From positions 1 through 64,000 of the forward strand of contig JBCBBH010000006.1 of assembly GCA_038531945.1 (NCBI GenBank): 64,000 bases of DNA, written 5' to 3'. Below the pieces are notes generated by a model. That model saw only the letters and a list, made by a program, of their open reading frames with translations, was not told the origin of the DNA and searched no databases. How positions within the stretch are numbered: position 1 is the stretch's first letter; the number at the start of each line of letters is the position of its first letter. A program made the position numbers and the translations under genes. This stretch comes from CALBPI01 sp038531945 (GTDB lineage: Bacteria; Pseudomonadota; Gammaproteobacteria; Steroidobacterales; Woeseiaceae). Positions 35,905-43,830 of this stretch are shown piece after piece.

Positions 35905-36788
35905 CAGATACTGAATCCGAATCCGACCGCAGCAATGCGCAAATCCTGATTGCAATCACCATCGCCGTGGGGTTGGGTGCCTTGATCGGATGGGCAGGTA
36001 GCAAGGGCAGTGCGACGGTACAAGGATGGCCGGTCTTCGCGTTATGCGCTGCGTTGGCGTATGCGATCAACTGGCTAGTGTTTGTGCCAAGCGCTGTTGG
36101 GCGCACCGAAAAGTTTTATGACCTGACGGGTGGAATCAGTTACATCAGCGTTATTGCGGTGGCTCTGGTTCTGACGCCGAGCGTCGATTTACGGGGAAAA
36201 ATTGCTGCTGCGTGCGTGATTTTGTGGTCGGGTCGTCTGGCGACCTTCCTGTTTCGCCGGATCTCGAAAGACGGCAAGGATGGCCGTTTCGATGCCATAA
36301 AAACACGGCCCATACGATTTTTGATGGCGTGGACGCTTCAAGGCTTGTGGGTGGTGCTGACAGTGGGCGCCGCTTTGGCAATCATTACCAGCGGTCACTC
36401 CAAGCCGCTTGGTATCGTTGGCTACATCGGGTTAGCGATATGGATCATCGGTTTTGCGATCGAGGTCGTTGCCGACAACCAGAAATCAAAGTTCCGAGAG
36501 AATCCTGATAATCATGGTCAGTTCATCGATGTCGGTCTCTGGTCGAAATCTCGTCACCCGAATTACTTCGGAGAAATCGTGCTGTGGGTCGGAATGGCAA
36601 TCTTGGCCGTGCCCATACTGCAAGGCTGGCAATATCTGACGCTCATTTCGCCCGTTTTTGTGATGTTCTTGTTGACCAAGGTCAGCGGCATACCGTTGCT
36701 CGAGAAACGTGCTGATGAGAAATGGGGCGGGCAAGAGGACTACGAAGCCTACAAGGCACGTACACCCGTCTTGATTCCCAAGCTTTAA
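35901..36788 (+). CDS. DUF1295 membrane protein (steroid 5-alpha-reductase-like)
   Basis: 295 residues with about six to seven membrane helices. The C-terminal signature FIDVGLWSKSRHPNYFGEI and WGGQEDYEAYKARTP are hallmarks of the DUF1295/isoprenylcysteine methyltransferase-reductase superfamily. Start ATG 35901 overlaps the regulator stop (ATGA). The substrate is probably a lipid or steroid-like double bond, inferred from the family only. Confidence 0.85.
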   Translation: MTDTESESDRSNAQILIAITIAVGLGALIGWAGSKGSATVQGWPVFALCAALAYAINWLVFVPSAVGRTEKFYDLTGGISYISVIAVALVLTPSVDLRGKIAAACVILWSGRLATFLFRRISKDGKDGRFDAIKTRPIRFLMAWTLQGLWVVLTVGAALAIITSGHSKPLGIVGYIGLAIWIIGFAIEVVADNQKSKFRENPDNHGQFIDVGLWSKSRHPNYFGEIVLWVGMAILAVPILQGWQYLTLISPVFVMFLLTKVSGIPLLEKRADEKWGGQEDYEAYKARTPVLIPKL

Positions 36789-36801
36789 GCGGCGCCGGCT
36801 A

Positions 36802-38166
36802 CTATCGAATCCAGCAGGTTTTAAGATTCATAAACTCATGCATGCCTTCGGCGGCTAGTTCGCGCCCGTAGCCAGAGTGCTTGATTCCACCGAACGGGAG
36901 GTTAGGGTCCGACGCCGTTATGGTGTTGACGAAGGTTGCGCCCGCTTCAATCTCGTTAAACGCACGCGCAACCTCCTGATCATCTCGACTGTAAAGCACC
37001 GATCCGAGTCCAAACCGAGTTTGGTTTGCGAGTCGTATGGCATCGTCAAAGCTGTTCACTTCAAAAAGGCTGGCGACAGGTCCGAATAACTCTTCGCTGG
37101 ATGCGGGGGCTGCAGTGGGGATGTTCTCGAGGATTGTCGGTCGATAGAACCAGCCTGGTCGTTCGATTGGGTCCGTCGCCGTTATTGCAGTTGCGCCCAG
37201 TGCCAGTGATTCCGATACCTGATCATGCAAACGCGCACGCAACGCCTCGGTCGCCATCGGCCCGATCTGGGTTTGTTGATCGAGCGGCGATCCCACCGTT
37301 TGCGATTCGAAAGACGCAACAAGAGCGTCGCGAAACTCGGTATACAAATCGCGATGTATGATAATTCGCTTTGCAGCAATGCAGGATTGGCCGCAGTTGT
37401 TCAGTCGTCCGCGCGTGGCATCAACGACGGCTTGATCCAGGTCCGCACTTGGCATCACGATGAACGGGTCGGAGCCACCCAGTTCCAGAACTACCTTTTT
37501 CAAATGCTTGCCAGCAGTCTCTGCAACCGCCTGGCCTGCGCTCTCGGATCCGGTAAAGGTCGCGGCGCGAACGCGTGGGTCGGTGAGCAGTTTTTGGGTC
37601 TGCGCTACCGAGATCACCAAGGACTGAAATCCGCCGGACGGAACGCCAGCTTCGCGGAATAGAGCTTCTATCAAAGCGCTGCAGCCCAACGTGTTTTCCG
37701 CATGCTTTAGCAGGACAACGTTGCCCGCCATCAATGCCGGGATCGCGAACCGAAATACCTGCCAGAACGGAAAGTTCCACGGCATGATCGCCAGCACGAT
37801 CCCAAGTGGCAGGTGCCGGACAAAACTATCGCTTGCGACCGTTTGGACCGGGCGATCTGCTAAAAGCGCGGCCCCGTTCTCTGCGTAATAATCGCAGACC
37901 GTCATGCACTTTCGGATCTCGAGGATCGCCGACGCCACGGGTTTTCCCATTTCCTGGGTGATCATTTCTGCCAGCGTTTCCTGTCGTTCCTCTAGCAGGC
38001 GACGGGCCGCTGTTATCCACGCGATTCGTTCCTGCAGCGTTGTGTCGCGGTGTCGACGTTCAGATGCGCTGGCCAGCGCGATACGACCTTCCAGATCGGT
38101 ATCGGACAGCGTCTCGAATCGGGCTTCGATCTCTTCTGTCGCCGGATTGATGGATTCGATGATCAT
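36802..38166 (-). CDS. NAD(P)-dependent succinate-semialdehyde dehydrogenase-like aldehyde dehydrogenase
   Basis: 454 residues, aldehyde dehydrogenase family. MPWNFPFWQ (Asn131), VLELGGSDPF (Glu228), and NNCGQSCIAAKR with catalytic Cys262. The shortened N-terminus and GQSC context resemble the succinate-semialdehyde dehydrogenase Sad/GabD group. No GABA aminotransferase is adjacent, so the physiological aldehyde is uncertain. Confidence 0.87.
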   Translation of the reverse strand: MIIESINPATEEIEARFETLSDTDLEGRIALASASERRHRDTTLQERIAWITAARRLLEERQETLAEMITQEMGKPVASAILEIRKCMTVCDYYAENGAALLADRPVQTVASDSFVRHLPLGIVLAIMPWNFPFWQVFRFAIPALMAGNVVLLKHAENTLGCSALIEALFREAGVPSGGFQSLVISVAQTQKLLTDPRVRAATFTGSESAGQAVAETAGKHLKKVVLELGGSDPFIVMPSADLDQAVVDATRGRLNNCGQSCIAAKRIIIHRDLYTEFRDALVASFESQTVGSPLDQQTQIGPMATEALRARLHDQVSESLALGATAITATDPIERPGWFYRPTILENIPTAAPASSEELFGPVASLFEVNSFDDAIRLANQTRFGLGSVLYSRDDQEVARAFNEIEAGATFVNTITASDPNLPFGGIKHSGYGRELAAEGMHEFMNLKTCWIR

Positions 38167-38251
38167 TCGCTCTATTTCCAGATAGCCACTTGCATCCGTA
38201 TGCTACCGGTTCGCGAACTCTCTAACGACCGCAGTTTGATCGAGCCTGACT

Positions 38252-39010
38252 ATGCCGCGAACCGTTTCTTTCGTTGATTTCCTGGTGCTTTGCGCATTGC
38301 TGTCCGCTTCGATCACGGGTTGCTCGGCCGATTCCAGCCCTGCTGCAGCGGAGTCCGATACGCAATCTCGGTACACGCAGGGAGCCGTCAACTACGACGG
38401 TATCGGTAAAATCTACATGGGCAGAGAGATATCCCATGTCATGGGCCATCGCGGTGCGGCATGGCTGGAGCGTTCCGACCGGGTGGCGTCTGAACGTACG
38501 GATCTATTGATCGATTTGCTGCCGCTCAAGCCAAATAGTGTCGTTGCGGATATCGGCGCAGGGACAGGATATTTCGCTTTTCCGATCGCCGAACGTGTGC
38601 CGCAGGGCAGGGTGCTCGCTGTCGATATTCAGCAGGAAATGCTGGATATCATCTCAGATCGTCAGCGTGAATCCGGCGTCGAGAATATTGAGCGGCTTTT
38701 AAGCACCGAGCAAGACCCAGCCCTGCCGGTGTCCAGCGTCGACCTCGTTTTGATCGTCGATGCGTACCATGAATTTTCATTCCCGTACGAAATGGGGAAG
38801 GGGATTCAAGCAGCGCTGCGACCAGGCGGCATTTTGGCCTTGGTCGAGTATCGAGCGGAGGACCGAGCAGTCCCCATCAAGCGTTTGCACAAAATGACTG
38901 AAGCTCAGGCGATCCTTGAAATGGAGGCGGTCGGACTGGAGTGGGTTCGCACGCTCGACGATTTGCCGCAGCAGCACCTAATGCTGTTTCAAAAACCGGA
39001 CTTGGACTGA
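38252..39010 (+). CDS. SAM-dependent methyltransferase with lipoprotein signal
   Basis: 252 residues. Residues 1-24 form a lipoprotein-type signal ending SASITGC (Cys24). The rest is a class I methyltransferase: VVADIGAGTGYFAFPIAE (SAM loop), VLAVDIQQEML, LVLIVDAYHEF and ALRPGGILALVEY. Such a protein outside the cytoplasm would have no obvious SAM supply. Either it is exported for another use, or the apparent signal is a membrane anchor facing the cytoplasm. Confidence 0.8.
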   Translation: MPRTVSFVDFLVLCALLSASITGCSADSSPAAAESDTQSRYTQGAVNYDGIGKIYMGREISHVMGHRGAAWLERSDRVASERTDLLIDLLPLKPNSVVADIGAGTGYFAFPIAERVPQGRVLAVDIQQEMLDIISDRQRESGVENIERLLSTEQDPALPVSSVDLVLIVDAYHEFSFPYEMGKGIQAALRPGGILALVEYRAEDRAVPIKRLHKMTEAQAILEMEAVGLEWVRTLDDLPQQHLMLFQKPDLD

Positions 39011-39163
39011 ATCATAAAAGACACGGATCCAGGCTGACCGGCGAGTAGGTCACGACCTGAATGTTGCAAAAGTCTTTCGGAAGTCTTTCTGGTAGCGTTC
39101 GACTAAAACTGGGTCGATGCCGAGCATCATGGTCCATGCGTGTACCGTAATACAGAACGGTCG

Positions 39164-40228
39164 TCAGGACGCTTCACTCAGACTTTGCTCCGACTCAACT
39201 TCTTGAAGGGCCGCGTAGTTGGCAGTGCCACTCAGGCTTGCTGTACCTTCAGACAAGTGCAACCGATTTCGTCCACTACGTTTGGCTTCATAAAGTGCAT
39301 CGTCCGCGCGACGATACAGCGAATCGCGACTCTCACCGCTGCGGTGTTCGGCCAGACCAAAAGATGCGGTCACTGTCAGCGTGTCCTTCGAACTCGACGA
39401 CACGTGTTCGATACCGGCGACAGCGATTCTCAAACGCTCTGCAAGAATCTGCGCCTGCTCGATATCCGCAGAGGTCGCGAGGATCACGAATTCCTCGCCG
39501 CCTGCACGAAAACAAGCATCCGTGGGCCGGATCTTGCTACCAATGACCTTCGCGATTCGTCGCAGTACTTCGTCACCCGTCGAGTGCCCGTGAATGTCGT
39601 TCACCGACTTGAAGTGATCAATGTCCATCATAATCAAAACAAACGAACCAGCCCGTTTGCTGGCGCCAATTGCTTTGTCTAATGCAACGTCCAGCGCTCG
39701 TCGGTTTCCTATCCCCGTCAGTGAGTCAATCAAGGTGATCTTATAGAGCTCACGACGTTGTCCTGCGGCCAGCGCTGCGAATGCTACAGACAGCGCAATT
39801 GTGACTGCGAGCGACGCCAGGAAGATCGCGACACCACCGGTGTCTTGCGTCTTTAAGATGACAGGGAATACTGCACCAATCGCAAGCAGAGCAGCGACCG
39901 CGGCTTCTTTTGGATTCAACAGATAAAACATGGCGACGATGGACGGATACATCCAAATCAGGTGTTCAGGGCCGCGAATGGAAACTGCGGACACAACGGT
40001 GGCGAACGCAATGACCGCCATGCAAATGCTTGGGATCCGAACTGCGCCTCGTACGTAGACGAACCACGCCACAACACCAAATGCCAAAGCAGCAGCTGCG
40101 TCAATTGCTGCAACGAGTAAGTTGCCCTCGATCAGCCGAAACACGGCCATTGGACCTATGCCCAAGATGCCGGCGAACGACAACAGGATAGGCGGGAGCT
40201 GTTCCAGATTGAGTTTACGCAACTTCAT
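39164..40228 (-). CDS. membrane diguanylate cyclase
   Basis: 354 residues. About six membrane helices (residues 10-180) precede a GGDEF domain: LIDSLTGIGNRRALD, FVLIMMDIDHFKSVND, and the active site RAGGEEFVIL. An RPTD inhibitory-site motif stands five residues before GGEEF, so product inhibition by c-di-GMP is expected. It marks the left flank of the accessory island. Confidence 0.92.
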   Translation of the reverse strand: MKLRKLNLEQLPPILLSFAGILGIGPMAVFRLIEGNLLVAAIDAAAALAFGVVAWFVYVRGAVRIPSICMAVIAFATVVSAVSIRGPEHLIWMYPSIVAMFYLLNPKEAAVAALLAIGAVFPVILKTQDTGGVAIFLASLAVTIALSVAFAALAAGQRRELYKITLIDSLTGIGNRRALDVALDKAIGASKRAGSFVLIMMDIDHFKSVNDIHGHSTGDEVLRRIAKVIGSKIRPTDACFRAGGEEFVILATSADIEQAQILAERLRIAVAGIEHVSSSSKDTLTVTASFGLAEHRSGESRDSLYRRADDALYEAKRSGRNRLHLSEGTASLSGTANYAALQEVESEQSLSEAS

Positions 40229-40472
40229 CTTGACGGTAGCGGCTGCAAAGTGAGGGGCTTTACCTGTTGAGCATTACAACCGTGAAACATACAAGATTTA
40301 ACATAATATACATTATGCGCGGTCTGTGAGCCTAATATGTCGGTGCGGCGCCTTGGTACTGTGCAGACTTCTGAATCTTTGGAACAAACTCTTCTGAATT
40401 GTTGGAACACTCTTTCGGTCCTACTCGATTAGGACCTGATTGCTACCTTCGACGTGTTCTCCGAAGTCTCGG
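40229..40472. other. AT-rich intergenic region
   Basis: Between the diguanylate cyclase and the decayed gene. It holds no credible coding frame. Several TATTAT-like boxes near 40290-40320 could serve the cyclase promoter on the minus strand. No tRNA gene or clear attachment site is visible here. Confidence 0.5.
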
Positions 40473-41276
40473 CTATGGTGGCTCTTTCAGCCAATGAACG
40501 CCGTTGTCGGCATCTCGGTATTCCGTAGGAACGATGATCGCTTTGTCATCCAAAGGCGAATCAGCACTAGACCCGAAGTTTCGGTCAGTCTCATCAAATA
40601 CCCAGGTCCCGTTTGGTGGTGAATAAGCTTGCAACAAGTGGCAGTACAGCCACGGTACTGGTCGTCCCTCAAAATCAAAACTAGCATAGTGGAATCATTT
40701 CGCGCGTGTCTCAGAGACTCCACCGCGGGGCCATCCATTGTCTCTAGTGCGACGTGAATGGCGGTGTTGCCTTCCGCAGGTAGTTGACGTACCGCTTTGG
40801 CAACGTGAGATCGTATGTCTCGCGCTTTACGCGGTAGGACTGAACTGGCATCACAGCTCAAAAATGCGCCCGTCGCAAAACCGAGTTCACTCAGGAAACG
40901 ATTGTTACCAATTCCGTCTCCAATGCGCTCTAAAAGTCCTTCGAACGCATACGTGAAACCTCGATTCGGGTCGATGTATCCACCAATGAGCTAATTAAAC
41001 TGCGTCCCCGCGTATTTCTCCATGTATCTCGCCAAGTGTTGTTGGATCGCGTCGTAGTTGATCGCCGCGGCCGTAACCCTCGCGCGGCGAATGTCTGAGT
41101 CATCATAGTTTCCGAATGGTGGCATCGTGTCATTCATATAGAGATCCAAAAGCAGCTTACGCACCAAGCCTAGCGTACAAAACGTTGTCCGTTACCATAC
41201 CGCTGGTGTCTCGACAGACAGATCCTTGCAATCCATTGTGCGCACACACCGAAGCGACGTCGCGTTGTTGTTTCAT
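40473..41276 (-). pseudogene. decayed gene of unknown family
   Basis: A roughly 267-codon gene can be pieced together by reading across three lesions. It starts at ATG 41276 (MKQQRDVASVCAHNG) and runs to a TAA at 41157-41159. It continues one frame over as RKLLLDLYMNDTMPPFGNYD and meets an amber codon at 40991-40993. It goes on in the same frame with GGYIDPNRGFTYAFEGLLER and AIHVALETMDGPAVESL, then shifts at a short T-run (40677-40680) into DFEGRPVPWLYCHLLQAYS and ends at 40473. Each piece looks protein-like. I do not recognise the family. Confidence 0.6.
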
Positions 41277-41355
41277 GATTTGCTAAAGCCAAAACTACGG
41301 CGGTGATCCAAAAATACCAAAACTTAACTTACGGTTTTTCAATGTATTTTTCGTC

Positions 41356-41387
41356 GATTATTCACAAATATCATTTTTTGGTGAAAA
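41356..41387. repeat. 32-bp direct repeat, copy 1
   Basis: GATTATTCAC then AAATATCATTTTTTGGTGAAAA; it matches copy 2 at 41436-41467 at 30 of 32 positions, 80 bases apart. The repeats lie in the AT-rich gap between the decayed gene and the KfrA-like gene. They contain a weak TTCAC...GTGAA inverted repeat. They could be protein-binding iterons or recombination-related sites. Confidence 0.8.
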
Positions 41388-41435
41388 GCCTAATCTCCCA
41401 ATTTTGAGGTTGTGCAACGGTGAACGCAGTTGCCT

Positions 41436-41467
41436 GATTATTCAGAAATATCATTTTGTGGTGAAAA
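41436..41467. repeat. 32-bp direct repeat, copy 2
   Basis: Second copy of the repeat at 41356-41387. It differs by C to G at the tenth base and T to G at the twenty-third base. No third copy was noticed elsewhere in the window. The rest of the 41277-41613 gap shows no gene, only a GATTCC/GGAATC inverted repeat at 41527-41545. Confidence 0.8.
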
Positions 41468-41613
41468 CGCGCTTAGTGGTGCAAGCGAATCGCCGATTGG
41501 TATTGACGGGTCAATTCCGGTTGTCGGATTCCGATAGTTGGAATCAGAACTTCGGGAATTTCCTGCTGAGTCCGCTGCAACAGAAAGGCTGCGTGAGTCC
41601 TGTGAACCCAGTC

Positions 41614-42636
41614 TCAAGCGCGTGTCGATTGTCGTTCGTCTATGAGTGCTTGGACCAAGCTGCGATCAGTACTCGCATACTCACGCACTTGCGATTGCAC
41701 CATCTTTAGTTCTCCCTCAAGTGTTTTCAACTGTGCATCGCGATCAGCAAGTTGCTCGGAGTAACTCGCCTGCAACGTCGATAACTCGCCGCGTGCTTCT
41801 CCCAGTGCCTCTGTAAGGAATCGCACTTCGTCCCGCGAGTCGACTAATTCTCGATTGATTCGCTCTGCCGACTGCTCAGACTCCGATACTTGCTTTTCCA
41901 TTGCAGCGGCGTGCTTTTCAGCCTCCCTCTGACCCTTCAAAGCCTGCCTCCTCTCGTCTGACATAGTGACCAAACGGTCCTTGTACTCGTTAAAGTGCTT
42001 TTGCAGCGTGACCTTGTCTTTTGCCGACTCGACCGCTTGACGCTCAATACGCTCTGTGAGTTGCGCCGTCTCCGCCTGGCTGGAGGTGAGTGCCTTACGG
42101 GTTGCGTCTAGTTCCGCGTACATCGCGGCTCGTTGGTGGGTCAATGCGTCACGCTCTGCCTCAAGACGGCTCATGAGAACCGCTTGTTCATTGAGATCTT
42201 GCTCATGATCCGACATGGCTTGCTGTGCAACCTCTAGCTGAACATCACGTTCACCGAGCGTCGCTCTGAGCTCACCGATCGTGTCTCTCGCTGATACCAG
42301 CGCCTGCTGAGCTTCATCAAGCTCGCGCTCCAAGCTTTGCGTCGATTCAGTAGAAGCCGTTTGGATCGCCTCAATCTGTCCCTCGGCGGCGTCCACCAAC
42401 TCTTGCCACAACGCTTTGGCGCCGGTCATCAGGTGTTGGCTCACGGGGTCCGGCAACGCAGGCCCTGGCCCGGCGAGCTGCTTCGCATCAAATGTGCGCT
42501 TGTGCTCGGCGATGGTGGACAGACTGCCTTTCCCGATTTGCTCGCGAATCAGGCGAATGGACGGCGTAAGACCCGCTTTGCTGAGCGATTGGATGGCGGA
42601 CTCCACGTCGCTGTAACTGACCCCCTGTCGCGGCAT
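41614..42636 (-). CDS. KfrA-like DNA-binding coiled-coil protein
   Basis: 340 residues from ATG 42636, with GGAG 6 bases upstream (a GTG at 42648 is possible). The N-terminal 60-90 residues match the KfrA DNA-binding domain pattern: VSYSDVESAIQSLSKAG, SIRLIREQIGKGSLSTIAEH. Residues from about 90 on form a long, highly charged coiled coil. KfrA of plasmid RK2 is an autorepressor linked to segregation. Here the gene is chromosomal, divergent from a recombinase gene, and likely controls the shared promoter region of the island. Confidence 0.85.
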   Translation of the reverse strand: MPRQGVSYSDVESAIQSLSKAGLTPSIRLIREQIGKGSLSTIAEHKRTFDAKQLAGPGPALPDPVSQHLMTGAKALWQELVDAAEGQIEAIQTASTESTQSLERELDEAQQALVSARDTIGELRATLGERDVQLEVAQQAMSDHEQDLNEQAVLMSRLEAERDALTHQRAAMYAELDATRKALTSSQAETAQLTERIERQAVESAKDKVTLQKHFNEYKDRLVTMSDERRQALKGQREAEKHAAAMEKQVSESEQSAERINRELVDSRDEVRFLTEALGEARGELSTLQASYSEQLADRDAQLKTLEGELKMVQSQVREYASTDRSLVQALIDERQSTRA

Positions 42637-42679
42637 ACCAAGCTCCACGCTCGTTAAAACTGGGTTTCTAGTGTATTCG

Positions 42680-42694
42680 GTTACGTAACGTAAC
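42680..42694. promoter_or_regulatory. palindromic candidate operator between kfrA-like and integrase genes
   Basis: GTTACGTAACGTAAC holds the perfect palindrome GTTACGTAAC (42680-42689) plus a repeated half-site, 44 bases before the KfrA-like start. Its place fits an autoregulatory operator. The binding protein is inferred, not shown. Confidence 0.45.
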
Positions 42695-42697
42695 GCT

Positions 42698-42730
42698 ACA
42701 GAAGTCTCTCCGGGAAGTGCTCCCTTCTGT
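42698..42730. repeat. interrupted inverted repeat upstream of the integrase
   Basis: ACAGAAG (42698-42704) and CTTCTGT (42724-42730) form 7-bp arms, with an inner GGGA/TCCC pair. It overlaps the -35 region of the integrase promoter. It could be a hairpin, a second operator or part of an attachment site. Confidence 0.4.
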
Positions 42731-42755
42731 CAAAATCACTATTACTAGCGATAAT
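42727..42755 (+). promoter_or_regulatory. candidate promoter of the integrase gene
   Basis: CTGTCA (42727-42732) and GATAAT (42750-42755) with a 17-base spacer, 47 bases before the integrase start. The -35 overlaps an inverted repeat, so the promoter may be repressed by the neighbouring KfrA-like protein. Confidence 0.5.
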
Positions 42756-42802
42756 ATGCCTTCTCACTATATTTAAATGCCTGAATACCTTACGCTTCAG
42801 TC

Positions 42803-43780
42803 ATGGACCGTTCTGTAACACCTCTTAGAAGCGCCTTGGCCCAGATCGAGCTCGATCAGGCCATGGCAACCGCCCAGCGCTACGCCAAAAAGAGCCGCTC
42901 AGAAGCCACCTGGCGCGCCTACCGCAACGACTGGCGCCAGTTCGAGGCTTGGTGCGGTCGTATCGGACTGCCGAGCCTGCCCGCAGAGCCGGATACCGTG
43001 GCTATGTTTGTCGCCCAGCAAGCAGACAATGGTTTGAACCCATCCACGCTGACACGCCGGTTGGCGGCGATTCGTCTAGTGCACTTGGGCGCCGGACATA
43101 CATCCCCACACAACGCGCTCAAAGTCGCCGAAGTGATGCGCGGCATCCGTAGGAACTGGGCGCAGCCCCCTCAGAAGAAGGCCGCTGCGCTCGATGAGGA
43201 CATCAAACGGATGGCGGATGCGGTGGAGCCCGAAACAGCGAAGGGCTTGCGTGACCGCGCCCTCCTCCTGTTTGGCTTTGCCGGCGCATTCCGTCGATCG
43301 GAGCTTGTGGGTTTAAATACCTGGGACCTTGAGTCGCGTGATGAGGGCATGAAGGTGACCATCGCGCAATCCAAAACTGACCAGGAGGCTCAAGGGCAGA
43401 CGATTGCGATTCTCAAACAGACGGGTTCACCCTACTGCCCCATCACGGCGCTGAACGATTGGATGACTGTTGCGGGTATCGAACGAGGCGCCCTCTTCCG
43501 ACGCATGTTCCGCGGCGACAGAGTTGGCGAGCAAAGACTCAACGCGCAGAGTGTGGCTCTAGTAATCAAGGATCTCGCGTATCGCGTTGGATTGGATCCG
43601 AAGAATTATGCCGGTCACAGCCTACGGAGTGGATTTCTGACCAGTGCGGCGAAGAACCGGGCAAGCGTATTCAAGATGGCCGATCAGTCTAGGCACAAGT
43701 CGCTCGACGTTATGCGTGAATACGTTCGCTCAGAGGAGTTGTTCGAGAATCACGCCGCTAGTGAGCTTCTCGAGCAATGA
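42803..43780 (+). CDS. tyrosine recombinase / integrase
   Basis: 325 residues. The N-terminal SAM-like core-binding domain begins YAKKSRSEATWRAYRNDWRQ. The catalytic domain holds FAGAFRRSELVGL (Arg), GHSLRSGFLTSA (HxLR) and SRHKSLDVMREYVR with the nucleophilic Tyr. It is XerC/D-like in length and probably moves or maintains the island. It converges with the receiver-protein gene, leaving 50 bases between stops, and is divergent from the KfrA-like gene. Confidence 0.92.
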   Translation: MDRSVTPLRSALAQIELDQAMATAQRYAKKSRSEATWRAYRNDWRQFEAWCGRIGLPSLPAEPDTVAMFVAQQADNGLNPSTLTRRLAAIRLVHLGAGHTSPHNALKVAEVMRGIRRNWAQPPQKKAAALDEDIKRMADAVEPETAKGLRDRALLLFGFAGAFRRSELVGLNTWDLESRDEGMKVTIAQSKTDQEAQGQTIAILKQTGSPYCPITALNDWMTVAGIERGALFRRMFRGDRVGEQRLNAQSVALVIKDLAYRVGLDPKNYAGHSLRSGFLTSAAKNRASVFKMADQSRHKSLDVMREYVRSEELFENHAASELLEQ

Positions 43781-43830
43781 CGTTTCGCCGCTTCCGCCTG
43801 CACTCCCTGTATGTCGCAAGGCGCTACGGC

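Noticed and set aside
39011..39163. tRNA or small RNA gene
   Set aside because: No cloverleaf pairing was found; only a short repeated aagtctttc is present.
40487..40861. 124-codon open frame taken as an intact gene
   Set aside because: Its last third is out of frame with the protein-like text; it is part of the decayed gene at 40473-41276.
41356..41467. CRISPR array
   Set aside because: There are only two repeats, with one 48-base gap, and no cas genes nearby.
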